Shown piece by piece: positions 1-8,343 of a stretch of DNA of 64,000 bases. Each line of letters opens with the position of its first letter. The first letter of the stretch is position 1. Source of the stretch: Corynebacterium sp. J010B-136 (GTDB lineage: Bacteria; Actinomycetota; Actinomycetes; Mycobacteriales; Mycobacteriaceae); NCBI RefSeq assembly GCF_002967075.1, contig NZ_PUGE01000009.1:31719-95718 (forward strand), read 5' to 3'. The position numbers were made by a program, and so were the translations under genes. The notes beneath the pieces were generated by a model. It saw only the letters and a list, made by a program, of their open reading frames with translations, had not been told where the DNA came from and ran no database searches.

Positions 1-50
1 AGCAACTGGCCGAAGTATGGCAATTGCCAAAAGCAATTTCTACATGTGGT

Positions 51-1376
51 CTACACGTGCAAGTCTTTATCCTGAATGCCCTTAGGCACCATGAGGACAC
101 CGATGAGCGAAATGAGCGAGATGGCCACGCTGTAGGTAGCAATCGCCATAGAGGTGTTGAAGGTGGTGTAGAGGATTTCTGCGATCATTGGTGCAAACGC
201 GCCGCCGATGATGGAGCCGATCGCGTAGCCGATAGAGACGCCAGACAATCGGACCTTAACCGGGAACATTTCGGCGAATAGCGCACACATCGGGCCGTAT
301 GTTGGGCCCAGGAGGGCTCCAGTGACGATGACTGCGAGGTAGAACATCGCGATGGAGCCGGTATCAACGAGCAGCCACATCGGGACACACCAGATGGCGA
401 GTGCGATATAACCGATGATGAAGGTGCGCTTGCGTCCGACGCGGTCAGATAGCTTACCGAAGTACAGTGTTGAGGCGAGCCAGAATGCAGAGGCTACCAG
501 CGATGCGCCGAGCACATCAGTGCGCTCATAACCAACGTACTTGGTGCCGTATGCGAGGAAGTAGGCGATGACGAAGTAGCCAATCGCATTGTTCGCAGCA
601 AAAATCAATGCGCACTTTAAGACGGTGGCCCAGTGGCTCTTAAACAGAACTGCCAGGGGTGCGGACGAATCCTTCTTGAGCTCCTGCATTTCCTCAAACG
701 CTGGAGATTCTTCCACCGCGCGGCGAATAAAGTAGCCCAAGACAATCAAGATAACAGAGGACAAGAATGGAATCCGCCAGCCCCAGGCCAGGAATTGTTC
801 CGTGGAAAGCACGCTGGAGAGCACCAGCATAAAAATGGTGGCAAGCGCCATGCCAGCAGGAACGCCGATTTGTGGGAAGGAACCGAAGAAGCCACGACGA
901 CCGTTCGGAGCGTGCTCGACGGTCAAAAGTGCCGCACCACCCCATTCGCCGCCGGCTGACATGCCCTGCAAGATGCGCAGCAGCACCAGCAGGAGTGGCG
1001 CTGCCAGTCCGATGGCGTGATAGGTCGGCAAAAGCCCCATCAACATAGTCGCCACGCCCATGCCCAGCAAGGTGATGACCAGGACTGGTTTGCGCCCCAT
1101 GCGGTCACCGAGGTGCCCCGCCAAAATCGCGCCGAGTGGCCTAAAGAGGAAAGAAATACCCAGCGACGCCCAAGAGATAATCTGCGCGAGCGACGGATTC
1201 TCGTTGCTCACAGGGTCAAAGAACTGCGCAGCGAAAATCAGCCCGGCTGCTTGGGCGTAGATAAAGAAGTCAAACCACTCAATGGTGGTTCCGACCATGG
1301 AGCCTGCGAGCACGCGCTTGTGTTCAGCGGTCATGCCCGCGGCTGGTTGTGGGTTATAAGTTGTAGAAGCAGTCAT
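51..1376 (-). CDS. MHS-family MFS transporter, probable phenylacetate uptake
   Basis: 441-residue 12-helix major facilitator protein of the metabolite:H+ symporter type. The hallmark N-terminal stretch GTTIEWFDFFIYA (about residues 29-41) and the loop GHLGDRMGRK between helices 2 and 3 are visible, as is GGEWGGA in helix 4/5. It lies 66 bp downstream of paaK on the same strand, so the two probably form one transcript. That placement suggests import of phenylacetate or a related aryl acid, but the substrate is inferred from context only. It is a clear paralogue of the transporter at 52493-53842 beside the hpa operon. The ATG start is preceded by GGAGG and TAGGAC. Confidence 0.85.
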   Translation of the reverse strand: MTASTTYNPQPAAGMTAEHKRVLAGSMVGTTIEWFDFFIYAQAAGLIFAAQFFDPVSNENPSLAQIISWASLGISFLFRPLGAILAGHLGDRMGRKPVLVITLLGMGVATMLMGLLPTYHAIGLAAPLLLVLLRILQGMSAGGEWGGAALLTVEHAPNGRRGFFGSFPQIGVPAGMALATIFMLVLSSVLSTEQFLAWGWRIPFLSSVILIVLGYFIRRAVEESPAFEEMQELKKDSSAPLAVLFKSHWATVLKCALIFAANNAIGYFVIAYFLAYGTKYVGYERTDVLGASLVASAFWLASTLYFGKLSDRVGRKRTFIIGYIALAIWCVPMWLLVDTGSIAMFYLAVIVTGALLGPTYGPMCALFAEMFPVKVRLSGVSIGYAIGSIIGGAFAPMIAEILYTTFNTSMAIATYSVAISLISLIGVLMVPKGIQDKDLHV

Positions 1377-1442
1377 GTCCTACAAACCTCCGGGAAATCG
1401 GCGACGATAGGCGTCGGGGTTTAAATATCGGGGGTTAGAGCT

Positions 1443-2762
1443 TTAGTGGTTATCTTTAGGGCGGTTATCAACAAGGCGCTTGGCTTTGCCATCGCCGCTA
1501 TTGACCTGGTCTTGGACAAGCACTTCGACGGTGACGCCGATGCGTTGCTTGATTTGCTTGCCCAGCCAATCGGTGGAATCTTCCACGTCCTTTTCGGTGG
1601 CTTGCGGGTCGCGCTCGACCAACAAGGTGAGGTGGTCCATGCGGCCCTTCTTCGAGAGCACGCACTGATAGCGCGGGCGCAAGCGGTGGTCTTCGGTGAT
1701 GATCTCTTCGAACTGGGACGGGAAGCAGTTCACGCCGCGCAAGATGATCATGTCGTCATTGCGTGCGGTGATACGGTCCAAGCGGCGCATGGAACGCGCG
1801 GTGCCTGGCAAGATGCGGGTGAGATCGTGGGTGCGGTAGCGAATGATCGGCAGCGCTTCTTTGGTCAAGGTGGTGATGACAAGCTCACCATATTCACCAT
1901 CAGGAAGCGGCTCGAGAGTTTCTGGGTGCACGATTTCTGGGTAGAAGTGGTCTTCCCATACGGTCAGGCCGTCTTTGGTCTCCACACATTCTTGAGCTAC
2001 GCCAGGACCCATGACCTCAGAGAGGCCATAGATATCGGTGGCATCGATGCCGAATCCTTCTTCAAGTTCATGGCGCATGCCTTGGGTCCATGGCTCGGCA
2101 CCGAAGACACCGACGCGCAGCGAAGACTCACGCGGGTCCATGCCTTCTTTCTTCATGCGATCCAACAGCGTCAGCATGTAGGACGGGGTTCCCAAGATGG
2201 CATCTGGTTTGAAGTCCTGCATGAGCTGGATCTGGCGCTCGGTCTGACCACCAGAGGTTGGAATGGCGGTAGCACCGAGTTCTTCAACGCCGTAGTGCGC
2301 GCCGAGGCCGCCGGTAAAGAGGCCATAACCGAAGGTCACCTGGACTTTATCGGATGGGCGCAGCCCACCCGCGCGGAAAGAACGTGCTACCAACTCTGAC
2401 CAAATCTTGATGTCATTGTGGGTGTATCCCACCACGGTGGGACGGCCGGTGGTGCCGGATGATGCGTGGATGCGTGCAATCTGGTGCTGTCCAACTGCGA
2501 ACATGCCAAAGGGGTACTCGGCGCGCAGGGTGGATTTATCAGTAAATGGGAACTTAGCCATGTCGGAAAGTTCCTTGAAGTCATCGGGGTGCACGCCGAT
2601 TTCATCAAATTTCCGGCGGTAGTGTGGCACGTTGTAGTACGCATGGCGCAATTCATTCTTCGCGCGCTGGGTTTGCAGCGCGATGATTTCATCACGGGAT
2701 GCGTACTCAATGCCCATCTGGGGGCCGTGATTGTTGGAAAAGATGTCAAAAATGGCGGTCAA
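1443..2762 (-). CDS. paaK: Phenylacetate-CoA ligase
   Basis: 439 residues, the usual PaaK length. It activates phenylacetate with ATP and CoA to phenylacetyl-CoA, the first step of the pathway and the source of the usual PaaR effector. The adenylate-forming P-loop SSGTTGRPT is at residues 101-109, followed by AMP-binding stretches such as DIYGLSEVMGPG. The start is a TTG codon, supported by GAGAAAGG (2770-2777) seven bases upstream. The gene is read away from paaR and is followed closely by the MHS transporter. Its upstream region carries a candidate PaaR operator at 2964-2981. Confidence 0.96.
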   Translation of the reverse strand: MTAIFDIFSNNHGPQMGIEYASRDEIIALQTQRAKNELRHAYYNVPHYRRKFDEIGVHPDDFKELSDMAKFPFTDKSTLRAEYPFGMFAVGQHQIARIHASSGTTGRPTVVGYTHNDIKIWSELVARSFRAGGLRPSDKVQVTFGYGLFTGGLGAHYGVEELGATAIPTSGGQTERQIQLMQDFKPDAILGTPSYMLTLLDRMKKEGMDPRESSLRVGVFGAEPWTQGMRHELEEGFGIDATDIYGLSEVMGPGVAQECVETKDGLTVWEDHFYPEIVHPETLEPLPDGEYGELVITTLTKEALPIIRYRTHDLTRILPGTARSMRRLDRITARNDDMIILRGVNCFPSQFEEIITEDHRLRPRYQCVLSKKGRMDHLTLLVERDPQATEKDVEDSTDWLGKQIKQRIGVTVEVLVQDQVNSGDGKAKRLVDNRPKDNH

Positions 2763-2963
2763 GGTATTGCCTTTCTCATCGGGAAAGTCTGGGGGTCCAC
2801 ACCCTTAAACCAGGTTTCCCACTGGCTGTGCAGAGATCTAAATGTCATCTGAACTTGTCACCACAGCGCGATCTTCTCAGGTTTTGAAACCCTGGAAGAA
2901 GTCGCAGACTCTGACCAGATGTCCGCGCGCGCAGCGCCCTGCGTGGCAAAAATTCACTTACTG

Positions 2964-2981
2964 ACTTACCAATCGGTCAGG
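2964..2981 (-). promoter_or_regulatory. Candidate PaaR operator upstream of paaK
   Basis: ACTTACCAATCGGTCAGG, an 18-bp imperfect palindrome: ACTTACC, 4 bases, GGTCAGG. It aligns base by base with the site over the paaA promoter at 4407-4424 (ACTNACC-N4-RGTCAGK). Binding by the neighbouring TetR protein is inference. Confidence 0.65.
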
Positions 2982-3012
2982 TAAATCATGGTTGAAGCGT
3001 ACTAAGTCTTCG

Positions 3013-3028
3013 TGTTACTTGCAACACA
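3013..3028. promoter_or_regulatory. Possible GlxR (CRP-type) site near paaK
   Basis: TGTTACTTGCAACACA matches 9 of the 12 fixed positions of the corynebacterial GlxR consensus TGTGANNTANNTCACA. It lies about 30 bp from the PaaR-like operator. Weak on its own; the analogous placement at paaA adds some weight. Confidence 0.3.
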
Positions 3029-3095
3029 ATTAAAAATCTTTTTTAGCCACGTCGCAAAACGCTACGCAATCCCCCGAGAGAAAATGCTGGCAAAA

Positions 3096-3707
3096 CTAGC
3101 TCTGTGCAGCTCCGTTAAAGAGCAACACGACCGCGTGGCGGGCAATCTCATCGGGCGAGAGGCGCCCACCCGTCTCATACCATTCAATAACTGAGTTGAC
3201 GGTGCCGAACATCAAACGCGTGAGCACGCCGGTATCCAGATCAGAGCGAATCTCGCCCGAGGCCTGCGCGGCGTCAATAAGCGGAATTACGCGGCGGGTA
3301 AATTCGCGTCGCCGCTGCAAGGCGCGCATTTCCAACTCGGAATTACCCCGCAGACGCAGCAATAAAGTCACCGATTCCTGGTCAGCACACAGCACCTCAA
3401 TGGAGCCATAAATAAGCGCGCGGACCTTCTCGCCTGGCGAAGCATCACTTGCCTCCGCCTTATCCACTACCCCATCAAGCGCATCTTGCGCACGCGTAAC
3501 CGCGCACTTCAAAATCTCTTCCTTGGAAGAAATATGGTGGTACAGGGCAGACTTAGAAATCCCCAGCACGCTGGCGACATGACCCATGCTGGTTGCCTCA
3601 TAACCGCGCTGGTTAAATTCGCGCACCGCGGCATCGATGACATCATCGCGGGAATAGCCGGGGCGTCCGCGGTTGGGAGAGGGAGTAACTTTCACTGGAG
3701 GGTTCAC
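3096..3707 (-). CDS. paaR: TetR-family repressor of the paa genes
   Basis: 203 residues. The N-terminal helix-turn-helix (about 20-65) includes AAVREFNQRGYEATSM and the recognition segment LGISKSALYHHISSKEEIL typical of TetR proteins; the rest is an alpha-helical ligand domain. It sits between paaK and paaI. The known TetR-type PaaR repressors respond to phenylacetyl-CoA, and the two palindromes at 2964-2981 and 4407-4424 are its likely targets. Proteobacterial paa clusters use the GntR-type PaaX instead. The start is a GTG codon with a poor ribosome site, so a slightly different start is possible. Confidence 0.85.
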   Translation of the reverse strand: MNPPVKVTPSPNRGRPGYSRDDVIDAAVREFNQRGYEATSMGHVASVLGISKSALYHHISSKEEILKCAVTRAQDALDGVVDKAEASDASPGEKVRALIYGSIEVLCADQESVTLLLRLRGNSELEMRALQRRREFTRRVIPLIDAAQASGEIRSDLDTGVLTRLMFGTVNSVIEWYETGGRLSPDEIARHAVVLLFNGAAQS

Positions 3708-3893
3708 GTCTTACATTCAAGCAAAGAAACTTCACTTCAGATAGTCCCCGCCTCACGGATGTGCCGATAAGCGCTGGCCACAGCGTTAAAGAAACCGAAC
3801 GGACAGTCAGCATGTACACTATCTCCCACCACACCCTTTAAACCTCTGGTTTCCGCATGGCTGCGCAGAATTTTTCCGCACAAGGAGCACAGC

Positions 3894-4355
3894 ATGCGCA
3901 AGATTTTGGCACCCGGCGTCGCCGAAGAAGAACAATTCGCCCACGTCCGCACCATGTTCGCCGATGATCTCGCCACCGCGAATCTCGGCATCACCATCAC
4001 TTCTTTATCCCTTGGCCGCTGCGAAGGCACTTTCACCATCACCCCGGAAATGTGCAACGGGCACCTCACCGCCCAGGGCGGGTTTCTATTTACCTTTGCC
4101 GATTCACTTTTTGCCGGGGCGTGCAATTCGCCCGGCGAAGTCGCCGTGGCCGTGCACAATTCCATCCACTACATCGCCCCTGCCTTTGACGGCGATGAAA
4201 TTCACGGTACGGCAGAAATCAAACAACACTGGGGCCGCAACGGCATCGTGGATGTACATCTCACCAAAGAAGGCCAGCCTATCGCCGAATTCCGCGGCAC
4301 TTTCCGGCAGCTTCCCGGCAAGCCAGAGGCCCGAAAACGGCCAGTCGCGCACTAA
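3894..4355 (+). CDS. paaI: Phenylacetyl-CoA pathway hotdog thioesterase
   Basis: 153 residues, a single hotdog domain of the PaaI family. The conserved turn GHLTAQGGFLFTFADSLFAG (about residues 56-75) corresponds to the catalytic region of PaaI. PaaI hydrolyses ring-hydroxylated phenylacetyl-CoA and is thought to rescue CoA from dead-end intermediates of the epoxidase. AAGGAGC precedes the ATG. It ends 100 bp before paaA and probably has its own promoter, since the strong paaA promoter lies in between. Confidence 0.9.
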   Translation: MRKILAPGVAEEEQFAHVRTMFADDLATANLGITITSLSLGRCEGTFTITPEMCNGHLTAQGGFLFTFADSLFAGACNSPGEVAVAVHNSIHYIAPAFDGDEIHGTAEIKQHWGRNGIVDVHLTKEGQPIAEFRGTFRQLPGKPEARKRPVAH

Positions 4356-4379
4356 ATCCACGTCAAATCTTCGCTAAAT

Positions 4380-4395
4380 ATTGACGTGCATCACA
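4380..4395. promoter_or_regulatory. Possible GlxR site overlapping the paaA -35
   Basis: ATTGACGTGCATCACA matches 9 of 12 fixed positions of TGTGANNTANNTCACA and overlaps the -35 hexamer of the paaA promoter. Suggestive only. Confidence 0.3.
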
Positions 4396-4409
4396 TTTAG
4401 CCATATACT
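4381..4409 (+). promoter_or_regulatory. Promoter of the paaA operon
   Basis: TTGACG (4381-4386), a 17-bp spacer and TATACT (4404-4409) make a near-consensus housekeeping promoter. The predicted transcription start falls near 4416, only about 40 bases upstream of the paaA start at 4457, which argues against the in-frame ATG at 4430. Confidence 0.75.
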
Positions 4410-4424
4410 GACCAACCAGTCAGT
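4407..4424 (+). promoter_or_regulatory. Candidate PaaR operator over the paaA promoter
   Basis: ACTGACCAACCAGTCAGT, with perfect arms ACTGAC and GTCAGT. It overlaps the last bases of the -10 element and the predicted transcription start, the expected place for a repressor. Confidence 0.75.
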
Positions 4425-4456
4425 AAGTAATGAACTTTTCAAAGGAAGGTTGCCCC

Positions 4457-5440
4457 ATGACAACCACTGCTCGCTCCCTTAGCTCGGTTGGCGAAGACGA
4501 CGCCGCCGGGCAAAAGCTTTTCGATGAACTCATCTCCGCCGACTCCCGCATTGAACCCACCGACTGGATGCCAGCGGCCTACCGCAAGACGCTAGTGCGT
4601 CAGGTTTCCCAGCACGCGCACTCCGAAATCATCGGTATGCAGCCTGAAGCAAACTGGATTACCCGCGCGCCCTCGCTCAAGCGCAAGTCCATTTTGATGG
4701 CAAAGGTCCAGGATGAAGCCGGCCACGGCCTGTACCTGTACTCCGCGGCAGAAACCCTGGGAACCTCCCGCGATGAGATGGTGCAACAGCTTCTCGATGG
4801 CACCGCCAAGTACTCCTCCATCTTCAACTACCCGGCGCGCACCTGGGCTGATATCGGCGCAATCGGCTGGCTGGTTGATGGTGCTGCGATTGTTAACCAG
4901 GTTCCACTGTGCCGCGCTTCTTATGCTCCCTATGGCCGCGCGATGGTGCGCATCTGTAAGGAAGAGTCCTTCCACCAGCGTCAGGGCTGGGAGATCCTCT
5001 ACGAATTGGCGCACGGCACCGAAGCCCAAAAGCAGATGGCGCAAGAAGCCATTAATCGTTTCTACGGCCCGGCACTGCAGATGTTCGGCCCACCAGATAC
5101 AGATTCCCCGAACTCCCAGCAGTCCATGGAATGGAATATCAAGCGCTTCTCCAATGACGATCTGCGCCAGCGCTTCGTGGACATGATTGTTCCGCAGGCA
5201 GAGGCTTTGGGCTTGCACTTTGAAGACCCAGACCTGAAGTGGAATGAAGAACGCGGCCACTACGACTTTGGCGAGTTGGACTGGGATGAGTTCAAGCAAG
5301 TCATCAAGGGTGAAGGCCCATGCAGCGTGCAGCGTATGCAGCGCCGCCGCCAGGCACATGAAGACGGTGCCTGGGTTCGTGAGGCTGCTGCTGAATTTGC
5401 CAAGAAGTACCACGGCGCCGAATCCGCACTTTCGGCCTAA
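4457..5440 (+). CDS. paaA: Phenylacetyl-CoA 1,2-epoxidase, catalytic subunit
   Basis: 327 residues from the chosen ATG, which has AAAGGAAGG (4441-4449) just upstream; the in-frame ATG at 4430 is too close to the promoter. PaaA carries the diiron centre of the multicomponent epoxidase that turns phenylacetyl-CoA into ring-1,2-epoxyphenylacetyl-CoA. Metal-ligand motifs are visible as KVQDEAGHG and [10 protein letters not shown] (the two ExxH pairs), with a preceding glutamate in [11 protein letters not shown]. It is the first gene of the operon paaABCDEGJFH. Confidence 0.96.
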   Translation: MTTTARSLSSVGEDDAAGQKLFDELISADSRIEPTDWMPAAYRKTLVRQVSQHAHSEIIGMQPEANWITRAPSLKRKSILMAKVQDEAGHGLYLYSAAETLGTSRDEMVQQLLDGTAKYSSIFNYPARTWADIGAIGWLVDGAAIVNQVPLCRASYAPYGRAMVRICKEESFHQRQGWEILYELAHGTEAQKQMAQEAINRFYGPALQMFGPPDTDSPNSQQSMEWNIKRFSNDDLRQRFVDMIVPQAEALGLHFEDPDLKWNEERGHYDFGELDWDEFKQVIKGEGPCSVQRMQRRRQAHEDGAWVREAAAEFAKKYHGAESALSA

Positions 5441-5466
5441 TCCTCTGATATTTAAGGAGTCACCCC

Positions 5467-5754
5467 ATGACTGAAAACCAATGGCCAATGTGGGAGGTCT
5501 TTGTTCGTTCCTCCCGCGGTCTATCACACGTTCACGCTGGTTCTTTGCACGCACCTGATGCCACGATGGCACTGCGCAATGGCCGCGATTTGTACACCCG
5601 CCGCAATGAGGGCAGCTCCGTATGGGTTGTGCCATCTGAAGCAATTTCTTCCACCGACCCAGATTCCAAGGGCGGCTTCTTCGAATCCGCGAAGGGCAAG
5701 GCTTACCGCCACGCTACTTACTACAACAAGAGCGAAGGAGTGCCACACCTATGA
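5467..5754 (+). CDS. paaB: Phenylacetyl-CoA epoxidase subunit PaaB
   Basis: 95 residues, the normal size for this small structural subunit that bridges PaaAC dimers. It begins WPMWEVFVRSSRGLSHVHAG, characteristic of PaaB, and contains NGRDLYTRRNEG. TAAGGAG precedes the start. The stop overlaps the paaC start (ATGA at 5751-5754), so the two are probably translationally coupled. Confidence 0.95.
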   Translation: MTENQWPMWEVFVRSSRGLSHVHAGSLHAPDATMALRNGRDLYTRRNEGSSVWVVPSEAISSTDPDSKGGFFESAKGKAYRHATYYNKSEGVPHL

Positions 5755-6587
5755 GTGGATTCGCTGCAGCAGATTCCGCAACCACCCAATCTTTGGGTGA
5801 TGCAATCTCTACTGAAGATATTCGTAACTCCGGGATCAAGGCTGATGACCAGGTCGCGCAGTATGCCGCCATGCTTGGCGATGACGCCCTGATCCTCGCC
5901 CAACGCCTCGGCTGGTGGATTTCACGTGCTCCAGAGATGGAAGAAGATATCGCGCTCGGCAATATCGCACTCGACTTAATTGGGCACACGCGCTTTTTCT
6001 ACACCTACGCGGCCAGCGCGTGGGATAAGACCGAAGATGACCTGGCGTATTTCCGCACCGAAGAAGAGTTCCGCTCAGCACGCCTAGTGGAGCAGGAAAA
6101 TGGCGACTTCGGACAGACCATCGCTAGGCAATTGCTCTTCTCGCACTACCAGTACGCGCTGTATAGCAAGCTGCAAGACTCTGCCGATGAGACCATCGCT
6201 GCGATTGCTGCGAAGGCAATCAAGGAAGTGGAATACCACGTTGACCACTCCAACCAGTGGATGCTGCGTCTTGGTCTTGGCACCGAGGAATCACACCGCC
6301 GCATCTCTGCTGGTATCTACTACATGTGGCCTTACCTGGAAGAACTCTTCGAGGACCTCGACCTTCACAAAGAGTTGGCCGCAAGAGACATTGCTGTCTT
6401 GCCGTCAACCTTGCGCGATGAAGCACTTGGACGCATCACCGAAGTGCTGGAGAAGTCCAATGTAGAAATCCCCCAGGTCAAGCCTGCGCGATCGAGTCAG
6501 CGCACCGGCCGCTTTTCTGAACACCGCGGCTATATCTTGGCCGAAATGCAATCGCTGGCACGCCAGCACCCTGGCGCAACCTGGTAG
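5751..6587 (+). CDS. paaC: Phenylacetyl-CoA epoxidase structural subunit PaaC
   Basis: 278 residues. PaaC is the ferritin-like partner of PaaA and stabilises the catalytic subunit. The sequence shows GNIALDLIGHTR and KEVEYHVDHSNQWMLRLG, conserved in PaaC. About 30 N-terminal residues precede the region usually seen at the start of PaaC proteins. It overlaps paaB by four bases and is followed after 15 bases by paaD. Confidence 0.95.
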   Translation: MSGFAAADSATTQSLGDAISTEDIRNSGIKADDQVAQYAAMLGDDALILAQRLGWWISRAPEMEEDIALGNIALDLIGHTRFFYTYAASAWDKTEDDLAYFRTEEEFRSARLVEQENGDFGQTIARQLLFSHYQYALYSKLQDSADETIAAIAAKAIKEVEYHVDHSNQWMLRLGLGTEESHRRISAGIYYMWPYLEELFEDLDLHKELAARDIAVLPSTLRDEALGRITEVLEKSNVEIPQVKPARSSQRTGRFSEHRGYILAEMQSLARQHPGATW

Positions 6588-6602
6588 AAGGAGGCTTTAG
6601 CC

Positions 6603-7172
6603 ATGTCTGCCGCAACATCCCCGCACCCTTTTGATAAACCTACCGTTAACCCTTCTGACCACCCGCTTCGCCCTGTCGATGAACAGGACGCTGCGGTGTG
6701 GGATATTGCAGCACGGGTTCCGGATCCAGAAATCCCGGTTATCTCCATTGCTGATTTAGGCATTCTGCGCGATGCAAAGCTGGTCGGTGACGAAGCTATC
6801 GTCACCATCACGCCCACCTACTCAGGTTGCCCCGCGATGGACCACATCACCGCCGATGTCACCGATGCCTTAAAAGCCGCCGGCTTCGACCACGTCACGG
6901 TTGACCTGGTGTTGCAACCAGCGTGGACCACGGACTGGATGACCGAAGAGGGCCGGGAGAACTTGCGTGAATATGGCATTGCACCTCCTACCGGCAAGGC
7001 TGCGAAGAGTGGCCCGATTCCTTTAACACTTGCTGCGCCGACACCGATTGCGTGCCCGCGCTGTGGGTCTAAAAATACTTCTAAACTCGCCCAATTTGGT
7101 TCGACTTCTTGCAAGGCGCTGTACAGCTGCCGCGACTGCTTTGAACCTTTCGATTACTTCAAGGTGCACTAA
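6603..7172 (+). CDS. paaD: PaaD, iron-sulfur assembly factor for the epoxidase
   Basis: 189 residues: an N-terminal MIP18/DUF59 domain (VPDPEIPVISIADLGIL, about 40-56; SGCPAMD) and a C-terminal four-cysteine zinc-ribbon-like segment (CPRCGS and CRDCFEPFDYFK). PaaD is thought to help mature the Fe-S reductase PaaE. An N-terminal extension of about 35 residues rich in Pro and Thr is present. AAGGAGG precedes the start, and the TAATG junction couples it to paaE. Confidence 0.93.
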   Translation: MSAATSPHPFDKPTVNPSDHPLRPVDEQDAAVWDIAARVPDPEIPVISIADLGILRDAKLVGDEAIVTITPTYSGCPAMDHITADVTDALKAAGFDHVTVDLVLQPAWTTDWMTEEGRENLREYGIAPPTGKAAKSGPIPLTLAAPTPIACPRCGSKNTSKLAQFGSTSCKALYSCRDCFEPFDYFKVH

Positions 7173-8332
7173 TGACTGCTTCGCTGAACCCGACAAAAAA
7201 GAAAAAGGCCACGTTCAACACGTTGACGGTCTCCAAGGTTCGTCCGCTTACCGATAATGCGGTAGAAGTCTCCTTCGATATCCCCGAAGAACTTCAGGAT
7301 GACTATGACTACATCCCCGGCCAGTACGTTGCACTGCGCGCGATGATTGATGGCCAGGAACACCGTCGTTCCTATTCCATCTGTGATGTCCCTCGTCCTG
7401 GGCGTTTGCGCGTTGCTATCAAGCGCGACCGTGGCGGTATTTTCTCCACCTGGGCTAATGACACCTTGGAAGCGGGCACGCAGATTGACGTGATGAACCC
7501 ACAGGGCGCGTTCGTGTCCAAGACCCACCTCACGGGCTTGAATAACCCAGAGGTCATCCGCGAGGAAATTTCCAAAATTGATAACCCACATCTGGTGGCA
7601 ATCGCCGCGGGCTCTGGCATCACCCCAATCATGGCGATTGCGCAGACCGTCCTCGCCGAAAGCGATGACAGCACTTTCGAGCTGATCTTCGCCAACAAGG
7701 GCGGCAGCGAAGTCATGTTCGCCGAGGAAATCGGTGACCTCAAGGACAAGTACCCAACCCGCTTTGCTGTGCACCACGTGCTCTCGCGCGAACAGCGCGT
7801 GAACCCACTGTTCTCGGGTCGCATTGACTCGGAAAAGCTGCAGCTTCTGCTGGATAATGTCATTCGTACCGAAGCCATCGATGAGTGGTTCTTGTGTGGA
7901 CCTTTCGAACTCGTCCAGCTCGTGCGCGATGAACTTAATGGCCGCAAGGTTGATGAGCAGGCTGTGCGCTATGAGCTCTTTACCACCGGCAAGCCCACCG
8001 GCAGCCAGCAGCAGACCGGCCGTCACGTCGAAGCAGACCCCGATGGCAAGAATGTGGAGATCACCTTCAACCTCGATGGTCTCTCCGGCAAGGTGGAATC
8101 CCCTGAATCCGCCAATGAAACTCTGCTCAACGCAACGCTGCGCGTGCGTCCCGATGTTCCTTTCGCCTGCGCCGGCGGCGTGTGCGGCACCTGCCGCGCC
8201 AAGCTGGTTGAAGGCGAAGTAGATATGGCTGAGAACTTTGCTTTGGAAAAAGACGAGATTGAAAAGGGCTACATCCTCACCTGCCAGTCCCGTCCAAAGA
8301 CCGCCTCAATCAAGCTTGATTTTGATGCTTAA
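7172..8332 (+). CDS. paaE: Phenylacetyl-CoA epoxidase reductase
   Basis: 386 residues. It passes electrons from NADPH through FAD and a plant-type 2Fe-2S cluster to the PaaABC oxygenase. The FAD motif HRRSYSICDVP (about 67-77), the nucleotide-binding GSGITPIMAIAQ and the C-terminal cluster CAGGVCGTC with a distant Cys in LTCQSRP are all present in the order FAD, NAD, 2Fe-2S typical of PaaE. It starts inside the paaD stop codon. Confidence 0.95.
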   Translation: MTASLNPTKKKKATFNTLTVSKVRPLTDNAVEVSFDIPEELQDDYDYIPGQYVALRAMIDGQEHRRSYSICDVPRPGRLRVAIKRDRGGIFSTWANDTLEAGTQIDVMNPQGAFVSKTHLTGLNNPEVIREEISKIDNPHLVAIAAGSGITPIMAIAQTVLAESDDSTFELIFANKGGSEVMFAEEIGDLKDKYPTRFAVHHVLSREQRVNPLFSGRIDSEKLQLLLDNVIRTEAIDEWFLCGPFELVQLVRDELNGRKVDEQAVRYELFTTGKPTGSQQQTGRHVEADPDGKNVEITFNLDGLSGKVESPESANETLLNATLRVRPDVPFACAGGVCGTCRAKLVEGEVDMAENFALEKDEIEKGYILTCQSRPKTASIKLDFDA

Positions 8333-8343
8333 GGCGGCGGCAC

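Larger units (their letters stand above)
2763..3095. other. Intergenic control region between paaK and paaR
   Basis: This 333-bp stretch has no convincing gene. It holds the promoter region of paaK on the minus strand, with the candidate PaaR operator (2964-2981) and a possible GlxR half-palindrome (3013-3028). A clean -35/-10 pair for paaK could not be fixed. The 3' end of paaR abuts the right side; no strong terminator was recognised there. Confidence 0.6.

Noticed and set aside
18..29. Palindrome TGGCAATTGCCA at the left edge as a terminator
   Set aside because: It has short arms, no loop and no T-run; too little context at the window edge to support a role.
4430..4456. Upstream ATG of paaA as true start
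   Set aside because: It lies about 14 bases after the predicted transcription start and lacks a ribosome site, whereas ATG 4457 has AAAGGAAGG at proper distance.
4592..5644. Long minus-strand open frame (350 codons) opposite paaA-paaB
   Set aside because: It runs antisense to well-supported paa genes, has no recognisable domain and has no ribosome site; it is a by-product of GC-biased codon use.
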